64,000 nucleotides of DNA from Caldilineaceae bacterium (GCA_026645575.1 JAPKMW010000056.1:1-64000), one strand, 5' to 3'; shown: positions 42,269 through 52,255, numbered from the stretch's first letter. The notes: generated from the letters alone by a model not told the origin. Translations and numbers: made by a program.

Positions 42269-43354
42269 ATGAAGACCTACCGCGCCGCTGTGATCGGCTG
42301 TAGCCGCATGGGTGGCTTTATTGATAACGAGGTGGTTGGTTCGCCCAAGGCGGCGCTGCCCTATTCGCACGCGGCGGGTTTTACGGCCTGTCCGCGCACC
42401 GATCTGATCGCCTGCGCCGATCTGCGCACCGATGTGATGGCGGAGTTTGGCCGTCAATACAACATTCCGCCGAGTGGTCAATATACCGACTATCGGACGC
42501 TCATCGACCAAGAGCGCCCCGACATTATCAGCATTGCCACCCAGCCCGAACAGCGCGCCGAGATTACGATTTATGCGGCGGAACATGGGGTGAAAGCCAT
42601 CTATGCCGAAAAGGCGATGTCGGCGTCGTTGGGTGAAGCCTATGAGATGGTAGCCGCATTGGAGCGACACGGCGTCTTTTTCAACCTGGGCACCAATCGC
42701 CGCTGGTCGGTGGCCTACGACCAGATGAAGGCGTTGGTCGATAGTGGTGAATTGGGCGCGCTCAAAACGGTGATCATCTACAACAACGGCACGCTCTTTA
42801 ACACCGGCAGCCACTACATTGATCTGGTCATGCGCCTCAACAGCGACCAACCGGCGCTCTGGGCGCAGGGCAATTTGCGCGCCAAGGAGGAGATTTTTGA
42901 TGGTGACATTCTGCACGAAGACCCGGTAGGCGAAGGGCAGATCTACTTTGCCAATGGCGTCACCGGTTATCTGCTGGTCACGCCACGGGGCGGCGACATT
43001 GAAGTGATCTGCGAACATGGTGCGCTCACGGCCTACAACGACGGTCTGGAGTGGCACTTACGTCGTCGGGCATCCAAAGAAACCCACGGTCACACGGGCC
43101 TGGTGACGGCGCCCTTTGCCGAACCGCCGATTGTCAGCAGCACCCTGCGCCTGATCGAAGATCTGGTTCACGCCCTCGACACCGGCGAACCGACCCGTGG
43201 CGGCCCACAGATTTCGCTCGCCAGCACCGAGTTGATCTTTGCGCTCATCGAGTCGCATCGACGGGGTGGCGCTAAGGTGATGCTGCCGGTGCAAGAGCGT
43301 GCGTTGCGGCTGCACCGGAGTCGCGGCCCCAACAAACCGAAATATACGGTGTGA
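42269..43354 (+). CDS. Gfo/Idh/MocA family oxidoreductase
   Basis: The protein is 361 residues from MKTYRAAVIGCSRMGGFIDN, with AAAGG upstream. The Rossmann fold reads AVIGCSRMG, then IACADLRTDVMAEFGRQYNI and DIISIATQPEQRAE. The usual catalytic EKP motif is EKA here (AIYAEKAMSASLGEAYEM). The lysine is kept but the proline is lost. The C-terminal sheet domain includes NTGSHYIDLVMRL, with the conserved histidine. Members oxidise sugars, inositols or related polyols. It follows the importer in the same direction and likely handles the imported sugar. Confidence 0.9.
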   Translation: MKTYRAAVIGCSRMGGFIDNEVVGSPKAALPYSHAAGFTACPRTDLIACADLRTDVMAEFGRQYNIPPSGQYTDYRTLIDQERPDIISIATQPEQRAEITIYAAEHGVKAIYAEKAMSASLGEAYEMVAALERHGVFFNLGTNRRWSVAYDQMKALVDSGELGALKTVIIYNNGTLFNTGSHYIDLVMRLNSDQPALWAQGNLRAKEEIFDGDILHEDPVGEGQIYFANGVTGYLLVTPRGGDIEVICEHGALTAYNDGLEWHLRRRASKETHGHTGLVTAPFAEPPIVSSTLRLIEDLVHALDTGEPTRGGPQISLASTELIFALIESHRRGGAKVMLPVQERALRLHRSRGPNKPKYTV

Positions 43355-43361
43355 GGGTTGA

Positions 43362-43586
43362 CTAGCTTGCCGCTTCGTCAATATAGCGAAAGCGCGGCAT
43401 CGTCACCCCATCCACCACCACCTCTTCTAGAAACATGGCCAGGGGGCGAATCCAGAGATCGAAGTTGCCGTAGAGCGTGCGGTAGACCACGTAGGCTTCT
43501 TCGGTCTCACTATGGCGCGCCACGCCGATGACTTCGTATTCCTTGCCTTTGTAATGCCGGTAGCGGCCGGTTGGGATTGTTGTCAT
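43362..43586 (-). CDS. DUF1653 domain protein
   Basis: The protein is 74 residues: GRYRHYKGKEYEVIGVARHS, TEEAYVVYRTLYG and LWIRPLAMFLEEV are the full DUF1653 pattern, a small beta-rich domain. Its function is unknown. It lies 9 bp downstream of the polysaccharide deacetylase gene, in the same direction, and is convergent with the oxidoreductase. Confidence 0.88.
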   Translation of the reverse strand: MTTIPTGRYRHYKGKEYEVIGVARHSETEEAYVVYRTLYGNFDLWIRPLAMFLEEVVVDGVTMPRFRYIDEAAS

Positions 43587-43595
43587 AGAAAATGC

Positions 43596-44351
43596 TTACC
43601 CGAACTGTTCTTGAAACTTCTGCACTCGCTGTGCAATCGTAGCCACCGGCGCCGTCCAGATCCGGTCGCGTTGACGGGCGAGGTAGGCGCACAACTCGTC
43701 CAGATCGCCCTGCGCCACATGCAAATGGCCGTCATTCACGCCGTGAAAGGTCAGGATCGCCCAGCGACCTTGCGCCGCGGCCTGTTCCGCCAGACCGACC
43801 AACTCCGCTCCCGTCATCCGTTCACAGGGGGTTGACCAGAGATACCAGAGATCACAATAGCGCGGATCGTTAGGCCGTTCCCCCCGTCCCCGTCCGGCGA
43901 CACAATGTTTTGCCACCACCGGCACATAGCTCTGGCGCGTTGCCCCGCGCCCGACAAAGGGCTGATAACAAGTGTAGCCATAGGAGGTGGCCATCTGCTC
44001 CGGGATGACGCTGCTGATGCGGCGCCCGGCTTCGACAATTTCCGCTTCCATATCGTCCAGCGTCATCTCCTCCAACCCCCGCCGTCCGCTATCAGAGATG
44101 AAGGCAAAGTTTTTCGAGCAGGGGTGGCTGATGGTGTGGTTGCCGATCTCGTGGCCGGTGGAGGCCGCGGCGCGCCAGGGGATCAACTGCTCCTGGTAGT
44201 TCTCGCGTGGGTTGACATAAAAGGTGGCCTGCAAACCATACTTGTCCAACATCGGGATGGCAATGTTCAATTGCGAAGGAACGCCGTCATCAAAGGTTAA
44301 AGAAATGGCGCCCTGACAAGCGTCCGGCCAGGGTGAAAGTGGTGTACTCAT
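43596..44351 (-). CDS. Polysaccharide deacetylase family protein (carbohydrate esterase 4-like)
   Basis: The protein is 251 residues. ISLTFDDGVPSQ is the NodB motif with the metal-binding and catalytic aspartates, GHEIGNHTISHPCS supplies the two metal-binding histidines, and ILTFHGVNDG near residue 205 is the terminal histidine motif. There is no signal peptide, so it may act inside the cell on acetylated oligosaccharides. AGAGGAA precedes the start. Context links it with the uptake cluster. Confidence 0.9.
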   Translation of the reverse strand: MSTPLSPWPDACQGAISLTFDDGVPSQLNIAIPMLDKYGLQATFYVNPRENYQEQLIPWRAAASTGHEIGNHTISHPCSKNFAFISDSGRRGLEEMTLDDMEAEIVEAGRRISSVIPEQMATSYGYTCYQPFVGRGATRQSYVPVVAKHCVAGRGRGERPNDPRYCDLWYLWSTPCERMTGAELVGLAEQAAAQGRWAILTFHGVNDGHLHVAQGDLDELCAYLARQRDRIWTAPVATIAQRVQKFQEQFG

Positions 44352-44441
44352 GGATCAATTCCTCTAGTGATGGTGAAAATAGAGCAAAGTACGTGTCAGT
44401 ATACGAGGAATAGCGCATTTGTCAACCAACCGATCAGGGAT

Positions 44442-44508
44442 GTGATGCGTGCTACGTAATTCGTGGCCTTCGACAGGCTCAGGCCACGAATTACGTAGCA
44501 CGCATCAC
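44442..44508. repeat. 28-bp perfect inverted repeat overlapping the comEA stop
   Basis: GTGATGCGTGCTACGTAATT and CGTGGCCT (44442-44469) pair perfectly with 44481-44508 around 11 bases. The ComEA-like stop codon (44505-44507) lies in the right arm. It shares ACGTAATTCGT-type words with other hairpins in the window. It can act as a terminator for the leftward gene. Confidence 0.85.
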
Positions 44509-45236
44509 TGTACCGTCACCAGCGGTCGCAACTGTTCCAGTGTGCTGGGGCCGATGCCGGGAACCTTATCCAAATCATCCACCGTGTTATAGGGCCGATT
44601 AGCAATGATCGCCGCCGCTTTGCTGGGGCCAATGCCGGGCAGCGATTCCAGGTCGGTGGCGGTGGCGGTGTTCAAATTAATCAGGCCAGCATTTACACCG
44701 TTGCTTTGTCCACCAGCCAGGGCGCTATCGGCGGCAACCCCCGAAACACCCGTCGGCGGTTCCGGCGCGACATTCGCTGTCGCAGGCGCAAGACTCGGCA
44801 CATGCACCTGCGCGCCATCCCACAACGGCTCGGCCTGGTTGACAATGGCGGCGTTGGCTTCGCTTGTCACTCCACCAGCGGCGGCAATGGCGTCGGCCAC
44901 GCGTGCCGTTGGCGGCAGGCTAAAGATGCCAGTGCGCACAACCGCGCCGCTGACAAAGACAATGATCGGCGCCGGGGTTGCGGTGGGTAAAGGCGTGGCG
45001 GTTGGTGCAGCCGTAGGCGGTGGATGGAGGACAATGGGTGGTGGATCGGCGCGGCGCAACAGCAGCGTGCTGCCGCCGACCAGCACAAGCGCAGTCAACA
45101 GGCCAAGCAAGTAGGAAAAGCCGTGAAAAACGGCTGTCGGTTGGGGCGCTGTCGCTTGTGCCGTGGCGGGTGGCGCCGGGTTTGTTCCGACGATGAACAA
45201 TGGGTCAGTGGATAGCGATGGCGTTGCCTGTTTCAT
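44505..45236 (-). CDS. ComEA-like DNA-binding protein (SLBB + helix-hairpin-helix)
   Basis: The protein is 243 residues. One membrane segment (FSYLLGLLTALVLVGGSTLL, about residues 39-58) anchors it, then a Pro/Thr/Ala-rich linker leads to an SLBB domain (IIVFVSGAVVRTGIFSLPPT, ARVADAIAAAGGVT). The C-terminal 65 residues are paired helix-hairpin-helix motifs: INLNTATATDLESLPGIGPS and DDLDKVPGIGPSTLEQL. This is the ComEA layout, which binds incoming DNA in transformation. No other competence gene is adjacent; the DprA-like gene is 15 kb away. Confidence 0.9.
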   Translation of the reverse strand: MKQATPSLSTDPLFIVGTNPAPPATAQATAPQPTAVFHGFSYLLGLLTALVLVGGSTLLLRRADPPPIVLHPPPTAAPTATPLPTATPAPIIVFVSGAVVRTGIFSLPPTARVADAIAAAGGVTSEANAAIVNQAEPLWDGAQVHVPSLAPATANVAPEPPTGVSGVAADSALAGGQSNGVNAGLINLNTATATDLESLPGIGPSKAAAIIANRPYNTVDDLDKVPGIGPSTLEQLRPLVTVQ

Positions 45237-45357
45237 AGCTTATCTTCGTGGTTTGGTTGATTGTAAGGTTGGTGAATACCTCCATCGTAACAAAAAATCG
45301 AGCAGCGACAAGCTACAATTGACGCAACTTGGCGCGGCTGATTTGGCAGAATTTTGC

Positions 45358-45406
45358 GAGACTAGAGACTGGAGACTAAACTCAACACTCTCTAGTCTCC
45401 AGTCTC
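45358..45406. repeat. Word-repeat hairpin, word GAGACT
   Basis: GAGACTGGAGACTA (45365-45378) pairs perfectly with TAGTCTCCAGTCTC (45393-45406). The left side starts with an extra GAGACTA. It ends two bases before the acyl-CoA dehydrogenase stop. Confidence 0.8.
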
Positions 45407-45408
45407 AA

Positions 45409-46617
45409 TTAAGGCGGATTTTGAATTGAAGTGGCCGTCGTCTGCCGAATCGCCAGTTGCCCAAAAAGAACTAGCGCCTGGTCGTCGTTCATGGGGTGGC
45501 TGAGACCACCGCGCACGTCGCGGTAGTAGCGCTCCAGGGGTAACTGTTTGGTCATGCTGGCGCCGCCGGCCACGCGCATACAGTGATCGACGGCTTCAAT
45601 AGCGTTGTTGGTGGCGGTGAACTTGGCCGCAATGATGGTCGGGCTGAGTTCCAGGTGGCGGTCGGGGTGGCGCTCCCACAACGCAGCGCTATGATAGAGA
45701 TGAGTTTCAGCCTGGTGGATCAAAAGGTGCGCCTGGCCGAGCCGCCGTTGAATGCTCTCTAATTCAGCAATCGGTTTGCCCAACGCCGTTGGCGTCCGTT
45801 CCTGGGCATAGCGAGCCGCCGCGTGGAGCGCCGCCACCGCGACCCCCAGATAGACGGCACTGACCCCCAGGGCAAACCAAGCGTTGGCTTTGCCCTTCTG
45901 GTGCGGCTTGTCGGTGGCGCCGCGGCCCAGGATATACCTGTTGGGAACAGAGACATCGTGCAATAGAATGTCGTGACTGCCGGTGGTGCGCATCCCCATG
46001 GCATCCCAGGTTTCCACAATTTCAATCGCCGGGTTCGCCGGCACCAGAAAGCGCGCCACATCTTCGCTGCCGTCATCCAGAACAGCAGGAATGATCATAT
46101 AATCAAGCGCGGGACTCATGCTGGCAAAGCTTTTGCGCCCGTTGATCAACCAAGCCACCGGTTGCTCGCCCCCTTCGTAGACCGGCTTGGCCCGCGTCTT
46201 CGGCTTGCCACCGCGACTGGGGCTGCCCAACTCCGGCTCGGTAGCGATGGAGTTGATCATCAGCCCCCGCTCTACCACGTCGCGACAGACCTGGGCCAAC
46301 AGCGCTTCCGGCCAGCCACCGGTTTCCAGTGCGCCGCCCAGCGTTTGCATGTGCATGGTGATATTGAGCGCCGTGCTGCCGTCGCCAACCGCGAGCGCCT
46401 TCATTGTCATCACGGTTTCCAACAAACCGGCGCCCCAGCCGCCGTACTTCTCCGGCACAATCAAAGAGGGTAGACCGGCGGCGCGTACATCGGCATAATT
46501 TTCGAAAGGGAACGCGCCGGTGCGGTCATAGGCGGCGGCGCGTTGGGCAAAGGTGGCCGCCAGTCGCTGGGCAATGGCGATAAACCGCTGCTGGCGTTCG
46601 GTGTAAGGATAAAACAT
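45409..46617 (-). CDS. Acyl-CoA dehydrogenase family protein
   Basis: The protein is 402 residues from MFYPYTERQQRFIAIAQRLA; GGAG lies upstream, and the longer frame to 46764 is not family-like. The fold reads GLPSLIVPEKYGGWGAGLLE in the N-terminal helical domain, NGRKSFASMSPALDYMIIP in the beta domain, then the FAD-binding C-terminal helices ending in GGASMTKQLPLERYYRDVRG. The catalytic glutamate position of classical enzymes is not obvious. The substrate could be an acyl-CoA or a non-CoA compound, as in flavin monooxygenase-like members. Confidence 0.87.
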   Translation of the reverse strand: MFYPYTERQQRFIAIAQRLAATFAQRAAAYDRTGAFPFENYADVRAAGLPSLIVPEKYGGWGAGLLETVMTMKALAVGDGSTALNITMHMQTLGGALETGGWPEALLAQVCRDVVERGLMINSIATEPELGSPSRGGKPKTRAKPVYEGGEQPVAWLINGRKSFASMSPALDYMIIPAVLDDGSEDVARFLVPANPAIEIVETWDAMGMRTTGSHDILLHDVSVPNRYILGRGATDKPHQKGKANAWFALGVSAVYLGVAVAALHAAARYAQERTPTALGKPIAELESIQRRLGQAHLLIHQAETHLYHSAALWERHPDRHLELSPTIIAAKFTATNNAIEAVDHCMRVAGGASMTKQLPLERYYRDVRGGLSHPMNDDQALVLFGQLAIRQTTATSIQNPP

Positions 46618-46778
46618 AAGCGAACTCCGCTTCATCTGAATCTGATGCTTACCAAACTCGCTCATAACCGATTCGTGACCGGCTATGAATGGAGTCGTTA
46701 TGCTTATTGTAGCACAAATTGACGAGATTGTGGTAAGGCTTCCCCTGACGTACTCTTTACACATCCCGCTCGATCTTT

Positions 46779-46807
46779 TTGGGGAAGCGCGCCAATCGCA
46801 GTATAAT
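46779..46807 (+). promoter_or_regulatory. Candidate promoter of the rhamnose-type ABC operon
   Basis: TTGGGG (46779-46784) and TATAAT (46802-46807) are 17 bp apart. CTTCCCC (46739-46745) and GGGGAAG (46781-46787) form a 7-bp dyad whose right arm overlaps the -35 box, a possible operator. Confidence 0.5.
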
Positions 46808-46883
46808 AGCCCCTATTGCGCCTCCATCAGCGTGGCATCGACCACGTTGATCCAGAAAACAACCAGGGATAGCCACAACCGGG

Positions 46884-48380
46884 ATGACAACGCCAATTCT
46901 TGAAACGTGCGCCATCAGCAAGCGCTTTGATATGACGCAAGCGCTCGATGGTGTTTCGCTGCAACTCTACCCAGGCGAGATCCACGCATTGCTGGGCGAA
47001 AATGGCGCCGGCAAATCCACGCTGATTAAGATCATGACCGGCATCTACACACCGGACAGCGGCGCCATGCTGCTTGATGGTCGGCCCATCACCGTGCGCA
47101 GCCCAATTGAGGCGCAGGCGCAGGGCATCGCTGCCATCCACCAGGAGCCGATGATCTTTCCCGATCTCAATGTGGCCGAGAATATCTTTATCAGCCACCG
47201 CAATCGTGGACACATTCTGCGCTGGGGGCAGATGGTGCGCGAGGCGGAGGCGATTTTGCAGAAGCTCGACATTCATCTCGATGTGCGCAGTTCGGCGCGT
47301 GGTCTGACGCTGGCGGCGCAACAGGCGGTGGAGATTGCCAAAGCCATTTCACTGAAAGTGCGCGTCTTGATCATGGATGAGCCGACTGCTTCGCTCTCGG
47401 CCCATGAAGTCGATCAACTCTTTAACCTGGCGACAACCTTGCGCGCCCAGGGAGTCTCCATTCTCTTTATCAGCCACCGTATGGAAGAGGTCTTCCGCAT
47501 TGCCGACCGCGTCACCGTCTTGCGCGACGGCAAGTTGATCTCCTCCAACCCGCGCGCCGAAGTGACGATTGAAAGCGCCATCCGCGACATGGTGGGTCGC
47601 GACATGGGCGACTACTTCGCCAAAAGCCAGACGACCAAGGGCGCCGAGGTGCTGGCGGTGCGCAACCTGAGTAAGAAGAATGTCTTTCAGAACGTCAACT
47701 TTGCTGTTCAGGCCGGTGAAGTATTGGGTTTTGCTGGTCTGGTTGGCGCCCGGCGCACCGATGTCGGGCTGGCGCTCTTTGGCATTGAGCCGGCGGATGG
47801 CGGCGCCATTCTGTTGGATGGTCAGCCGGTGACGATTCGTTCGCCACAGCAGGCGATGGGCTATGGCCTGGCCTATGTCACCGAGGATCGCCGCCAACTG
47901 GGCTTGACCATGCCCATGTCGATTGCCACGAACATTTCGCTGCCCATGTTGCATGAGTATGTCAACGGTCTGGGGTTGATCAAAGAGCAAACTGAATTAG
48001 CCACAGCGGAACGCTATCGGGAACGGTTTGCCATCCGCGCTCCCTCGGTCAAGACCGAAGTGGGCAAACTTTCCGGCGGCAACCAACAGAAGGTGATGTT
48101 GAGCAAGTGGCTCAACACCCGCCCGCGCGTTCTCATTCTCGATGAGCCGACGCGCGGGATTGATGTGGGCGCCAAAGCCGAAGTGCATCACCTGATCAAC
48201 GAGTTAGCGGCGCAAGGACTGGCGGTGATCCTGATCTCTTCCGACCTGCCGGAAGTGCTGGCGATGAGCGACCGCATTCTAGTTATGCGCGAAGGGCGGC
48301 AGATGGGCATTTTTACCCGAGAGGAAGCCAACCAAGAGCGCATCCTAACGGCCATGATGGGGCAAACATCAGTTAGTTAA
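46884..48380 (+). CDS. rhaT: Sugar ABC transporter ATPase with two ABC domains (RhaT/RbsA type)
   Basis: The protein is 498 residues with two nucleotide-binding domains. The first has [20 protein letters not shown], Walker [16 protein letters not shown] and switch [10 protein letters not shown], but its signature is degenerate ([15 protein letters not shown]). The second has a degenerate Walker A ([10 protein letters not shown]), as is usual for CUT2 transporters, and an intact [14 protein letters not shown] with [13 protein letters not shown]. It powers the two permeases downstream. The rhamnose assignment rests mainly on the binding protein. Confidence 0.88.
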   Translation: MTTPILETCAISKRFDMTQALDGVSLQLYPGEIHALLGENGAGKSTLIKIMTGIYTPDSGAMLLDGRPITVRSPIEAQAQGIAAIHQEPMIFPDLNVAENIFISHRNRGHILRWGQMVREAEAILQKLDIHLDVRSSARGLTLAAQQAVEIAKAISLKVRVLIMDEPTASLSAHEVDQLFNLATTLRAQGVSILFISHRMEEVFRIADRVTVLRDGKLISSNPRAEVTIESAIRDMVGRDMGDYFAKSQTTKGAEVLAVRNLSKKNVFQNVNFAVQAGEVLGFAGLVGARRTDVGLALFGIEPADGGAILLDGQPVTIRSPQQAMGYGLAYVTEDRRQLGLTMPMSIATNISLPMLHEYVNGLGLIKEQTELATAERYRERFAIRAPSVKTEVGKLSGGNQQKVMLSKWLNTRPRVLILDEPTRGIDVGAKAEVHHLINELAAQGLAVILISSDLPEVLAMSDRILVMREGRQMGIFTREEANQERILTAMMGQTSVS

Positions 48381-48442
48381 CACAGATAGGGGAAAACACT
48401 GTTGTATAAAATTATCCGTGTTCCTCCCTATCCGTGTTAACT
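48375..48442. repeat. Inverted repeat overlapping the rhaT stop
   Basis: AGTTAACACAGATAGGG (48375-48391) matches the complement of 48426-48442 at 16 of 17 positions. The TAA stop (48378-48380) is inside the left arm. It occupies the gap before the first permease gene. Confidence 0.75.
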
Positions 48443-48487
48443 TTAGGGTCGTTGTCTTACCCAATAGGTAAACAGAGTTGAAGCAAT

Positions 48488-49492
48488 ATGAACTTTATCC
48501 GACGGGTGCTTCGCCCGGAACAGATTCGCGAATTTAGCCTAGTGCTGTTAATTGCGCTGGCGGTGATCTTCTTTGCCTCGCAGATTGAGGGCTACTACAG
48601 CGGGCGCACCTTTAACCGCATTGCCACCAGCGTGGCGATCCTGGTGGTGATGGCTGTCGGCCAGACATTGGTGGTGTTGACGCGCAACATTGATCTCTCG
48701 GTTGGCTCGATTGTGGGTTGTACAGCCTACTTTGTCGGCGCGCAACTGGCCGTCTATAACGAGTGGCCGGCGGTGGTGGTGATTTTGTTTGCTGTCGGCC
48801 TAGGCGCTGTCATGGGGCTATTGAACGGCCTGTTGATTGCCTATGGGCGCGTCCCGTCGATCATTGCTACGCTGGGGACGCTGGCGCTCTATCGTTCGTT
48901 GCTGGTTAATTACTCGGATGCTAAAACCATTACGACCGACGCCTTGCCGGAGTGGTTGCTGGAACTGCCCCGTCGCGATTTTCTGACCTTTGGCGAAATT
49001 GACATCAAGTTTATGGTGGCGATGGCGTTGGTGGTGGTCATCCTCTTTCATCTGTTCGTCACCTATCTGCCCTACGGCCGGCGGCTCTATGCCATTGGTT
49101 CTAATCCCGAAGCGGCGCGCTTTGCCGGCTTGCCCGTCCAATCAACGCTCTTGGGGGCCTATGGGTTGTGCGGTGCGCTCTGTGGTCTGGCCGGCTTTAT
49201 GTTCTTGGCCCGTTTTGGCAACATCACAGTGGTGGCCGGGCAAGGGTTGGAATTACAGGTGGTAGCAGCCGTGGTTGTCGGCGGTGTCAACATCTTTGGC
49301 GGCTCTGGCACCATGTTCGGCGCGCTGCTCGGCACAGTGTTGATTGCCACGCTGGAACAGAGTCTATTGCGCTGGGATCAAGTCAGCGAGTTCTGGCGCG
49401 ATGCCATTTTGGGCCTCCTCATTTTGTTGGCGGTGGCGTCGGATGCGGTGATCATCAACCGTCTGCGCAATTTCTGGGCGCGACAGAAGTAG
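48488..49492 (+). CDS. rhaP: Sugar ABC transporter permease (RhaP type)
   Basis: The protein is 334 residues of the branched-chain/ribose permease fold with about 8-10 membrane segments. [40 protein letters not shown] and [20 protein letters not shown] are CUT2 hallmarks, and [20 protein letters not shown] contacts the ATPase. It is the first of two non-identical permeases, as in rhaPQ. An inverted repeat separates it from the ATPase gene. Confidence 0.88.
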   Translation: MNFIRRVLRPEQIREFSLVLLIALAVIFFASQIEGYYSGRTFNRIATSVAILVVMAVGQTLVVLTRNIDLSVGSIVGCTAYFVGAQLAVYNEWPAVVVILFAVGLGAVMGLLNGLLIAYGRVPSIIATLGTLALYRSLLVNYSDAKTITTDALPEWLLELPRRDFLTFGEIDIKFMVAMALVVVILFHLFVTYLPYGRRLYAIGSNPEAARFAGLPVQSTLLGAYGLCGALCGLAGFMFLARFGNITVVAGQGLELQVVAAVVVGGVNIFGGSGTMFGALLGTVLIATLEQSLLRWDQVSEFWRDAILGLLILLAVASDAVIINRLRNFWARQK

Positions 49493-49504
49493 TAGGTGAA
49501 TGAT

Positions 49505-50500
49505 ATGACGCGTGTGTGGGAAGTGGTACGACGGTGGGAGAGTTTGTTGGTGGTCATCCTGGTGGCAGTGTTGGTGATCAATGTTAACCTTTCGCCCTTT
49601 TACCTGCAATGGAATAACCAGATCAACCTCTTTCAACTGTCGATTGAAAAGATCATGATCGCGTTGGTGATGACCCTGATTATCATCAACGCGGAAATCG
49701 ATCTCTCGGTAGCATCGATTATGGGGTTGGCGGCTTGTACGCTGGCGGCGTTGCATGAACAAGGGGTTTCTGTGGGGGTTGGCATTGGGGTGGCATTGGC
49801 CGCCGGCGTCCTCTGTGGCGCCTTTAATGGGTTTTGGATTGCTTATGTCGGTCTGCCTTCGTTGGCTGTCACCCTGGCGGGCTTGATCGGCTATCGTGGC
49901 GTGGCCCGCATTCTGCTGGAAGATCGCTCGATTGGCGACTTTCCCGCCTGGTTTAATGCGCTGGGGCAACAAGGGCTGATCGGCCCGCTGCCGTTGTCGT
50001 TGCTTATCTTTGCCCTGTTACTGGTGCTGACCATCATTGTCCTGCAATCGGCGGCCTTTGGTCGCTATGTATATGTGATTGGGAATAACCGGGATGTCGC
50101 CCGTTATTCCGGGGTAAATGTACAACGGGTGAAGATGGCGCTCTTTATCGCCTCCGGTTTTGTTTCGGCGTTGGCCGGGTTGTTGTTGGCGGCGCGACTG
50201 GGCGCCGTGCGCGGCAATACGGCGGATGGCTTTGAACTGGATATTGTGACGATGGTCTTGCTGGGGGGCGTCAGCATCTTTGGCGGCTCTGGCACCCTGA
50301 CCGGCGTCTTTCTTTCGATTCTCATTATCTTAAATTTGCGTAATGGCATGTCTCTGGTTAATATCACCGGAAACACCCAAACTGGCGTCATTGGTCTGCT
50401 GTTGATTCTCTCGGTGCTACTCCCTAACTTGGCGCAATGGTTGCGCACGCTCTTTACGCGGCGGGGGGGACAGACGCGGATTCAGGGGACGCCGATTTAG
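49505..50500 (+). CDS. rhaQ: Sugar ABC transporter permease (RhaQ type)
   Basis: The protein is 331 residues from [23 protein letters not shown] lies 8 bases before this ATG, and a GTG three codons upstream is the alternative. CUT2 permease features match the neighbour: [40 protein letters not shown] and [19 protein letters not shown], then [20 protein letters not shown]. It starts 12 bases after rhaP and should form a heterodimer with it. Confidence 0.88.
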   Translation: MTRVWEVVRRWESLLVVILVAVLVINVNLSPFYLQWNNQINLFQLSIEKIMIALVMTLIIINAEIDLSVASIMGLAACTLAALHEQGVSVGVGIGVALAAGVLCGAFNGFWIAYVGLPSLAVTLAGLIGYRGVARILLEDRSIGDFPAWFNALGQQGLIGPLPLSLLIFALLLVLTIIVLQSAAFGRYVYVIGNNRDVARYSGVNVQRVKMALFIASGFVSALAGLLLAARLGAVRGNTADGFELDIVTMVLLGGVSIFGGSGTLTGVFLSILIILNLRNGMSLVNITGNTQTGVIGLLLILSVLLPNLAQWLRTLFTRRGGQTRIQGTPI

Positions 50501-50598
50501 GTTTGTTTGCTGCTACTCAGCCTTTGTGCGATTTGCGTAGACTGAGTAGTTTTCTTCTATTGTTTCACTCAATCGTTCAAGCGATAAGGAGAGTCAAG

Positions 50599-51876
50599 AT
50601 GAATCAAGTGCGTAAGCTCACTACGCTCCTGCTGGTGACAGCGATGATGCTCTTTGTGCTAGCGGCCTGTGGCGGCAGCGAAGAAGAAGCCGCACCCACC
50701 GAGGCGCCCGCCCCGACCGAAGCCCCGACGGAAGCACCTGCGCCCACTGAAGCCCCGACCGAAGCTCCGGCTGCGTCTGAGGCTGTCACCACGACGGAAA
50801 CCATGACGGCGACTGAGGCGATGACTGCCACCGAAGCTATGACAGCGACCGAAGGCGTCACCGCCACGGAAGCGACGACCGAAACGGCTGCCGCGGCCAG
50901 CGGTGAGGCCATTGTAGCGAAGACCGGCGAGCAAATTAGCACGATTTTGCTGCCCAAATTCGTTGGCATTGCCGTCTTTGACCAAGCCAACACCGGCGCG
51001 CAGGAAGCCGCCGCCGAATTGGGCGCGCCGGCCCCTGAATTCACTGGCCCCACTGCCGAGAATAGTGTCCAGGGCCAGATCGAGACCGTGACGTCGGCCA
51101 CCACCCAACAAGTGGGCGCCATCATGATCTCCAACAATGCCGGCGACCAGATCGTCCCGGCGGCGCAGGCGGCCCAGGAAGCCGGCTTGACCGTCGTCAC
51201 CTGGGATTCGCCCATTCCGACCGGTGAAGGCGAAGATGTCTTTGTGGCGCAGGTCGATTTCAATGAGATCGGCGTGGTCATGGCGGATATGACCCTGAGC
51301 ATCCTGGGGGAAGCCGGCGGCGAATTTGCCATCCTCTCCGCCTCGCCCGATGCGGCCAACCAGAACGCCTGGATCGCGGCATTCAACGAAGCGCTGAAAG
51401 ATCCCAAGTATGCCAGCTTGACGCTGGTCGATACGGTCTATGGCAATGATCAATCAGAAGAGAGCTACAATCAGGCGCTGGCTTTGATCGACAAGCACCC
51501 GAACCTGAAGTTGATCATGGCGCCGACCTCGGTTGGTATCGTTGCGGCAGCCAAGGCGATGCAGGATGAAGAACTGTGCGAACAGGTCAAGGTGAGCGGT
51601 TTGGGCCTGCCTTCGGAAATGGTCTCTTACACTATGAACGGCTGTGCGCCGGAGTTTGCCCTTTGGAGCTTTGTCGATCTGGGCTACTTGACCTACTATA
51701 CCACCTATCTGCTGGCGACGGGCCAGATGGAAGCCGCCGAAGGCGTCACCTTTGAAGCCGGGCGCATGGGCACCTACACCATCGAAAAGGATCCGACCCG
51801 CGAGAATGGGCTGCGCGTTTTGATGGGGCCGTTCACGGTCTACAACCAGGACAATGTGGAAGCAGCGGCGAAGTAA
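50599..51876 (+). CDS. rhaS: Rhamnose-type sugar-binding lipoprotein (RhaS-like)
   Basis: The protein is 425 residues from [20 protein letters not shown], with AAGGAGAG upstream. VLAACGG is a lipobox. Residues 25-100 are a low-complexity linker of PTEAPA- and TMTATEA-type repeats. The periplasmic-binding fold starts at [20 protein letters not shown] and includes [17 protein letters not shown] and [20 protein letters not shown], then [14 protein letters not shown]. The last segment resembles rhamnose-binding RhaS. It is the final gene of the operon. No rhamnose catabolic genes are visible in the window. Confidence 0.85.
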   Translation: MNQVRKLTTLLLVTAMMLFVLAACGGSEEEAAPTEAPAPTEAPTEAPAPTEAPTEAPAASEAVTTTETMTATEAMTATEAMTATEGVTATEATTETAAAASGEAIVAKTGEQISTILLPKFVGIAVFDQANTGAQEAAAELGAPAPEFTGPTAENSVQGQIETVTSATTQQVGAIMISNNAGDQIVPAAQAAQEAGLTVVTWDSPIPTGEGEDVFVAQVDFNEIGVVMADMTLSILGEAGGEFAILSASPDAANQNAWIAAFNEALKDPKYASLTLVDTVYGNDQSEESYNQALALIDKHPNLKLIMAPTSVGIVAAAKAMQDEELCEQVKVSGLGLPSEMVSYTMNGCAPEFALWSFVDLGYLTYYTTYLLATGQMEAAEGVTFEAGRMGTYTIEKDPTRENGLRVLMGPFTVYNQDNVEAAAK

Positions 51877-51953
51877 CGTGTTGCGTGCTACGTCTTGCTT
51901 GAAGTGAATTAGTGATGGCTGCGGCAGTTGGTTAGCCATGTAACGCGGGATAG

Positions 51954-51992
51954 ATTAAAACAGGAGACGCACAGTGCGTCTCCTGTTTTAAT
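51954..51992. terminator. 19-bp perfect hairpin between rhaS and a peptide gene
   Basis: ATTAAAACAGGAGACGCAC (51954-51972) pairs with 51974-51992. The stem starts and ends in A/T runs, so it can terminate transcription in both directions, for rhaS rightward and for the small peptide gene leftward. Confidence 0.8.
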
Positions 51993-52008
51993 GTGATAGG
52001 TGGTTGCT

Positions 52009-52200
52009 CTACGTATTCCAACTCACCATGAATTCGCCGGGTGGTTTCATTGGCTCCGGCGTTGGCGTGGGTTCAGGGGGTTGGGTAGAGTTGGCGCTTA
52101 CGGTAAAGGGCGCCAGCGTTGTTAGCGCGAGCGCAGCCAGTAGAATGAGCTGGGCTAGGCGACGTTTATACGCTTGCTTGTGGTTTGTCCGCTTACTCAT
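52009..52200 (-). CDS. Small secreted proline-rich peptide ending VSWNT, copy 1
   Basis: The 63-residue product starts at the ATG 52198-52200, with AAAGAGAGAA upstream. A basic N-terminus (MSKRTNHKQAYKRR) and hydrophobic core (LILLAALALTTLAPF) form a signal peptide with a probable cleavage after TVSA. The remaining 27 or so residues are proline-rich (PPEPTPTPEPMKPPGEF) and end in MVSWNT. The neighbour at 52457-52657 has the same design and the same last five residues. I know no named family. A terminator follows, and a strong promoter with an operator-like box precedes it. Confidence 0.8.
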   Translation of the reverse strand: MSKRTNHKQAYKRRLAQLILLAALALTTLAPFTVSANSTQPPEPTPTPEPMKPPGEFMVSWNT

Positions 52201-52255
52201 AATTTTCTCTCTTTCTCTCATCCATAATTGCATAGAACCAGCGGGGTTGCTTGCC

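Noticed and set aside
50604..51407. Ser/Ala/Val-rich open frame antisense to the rhamnose-type binding protein
   Set aside because: The repeated [10 protein letters not shown] text is the complement of the PTEAP/TATEA linker repeats of the real gene.
46884..51876. AI-2 (Lsr) transporter
   Set aside because: The gene order and the binding protein tail ([17 protein letters not shown]) fit rhamnose-type systems better, and no lsrK/lsrF genes follow.
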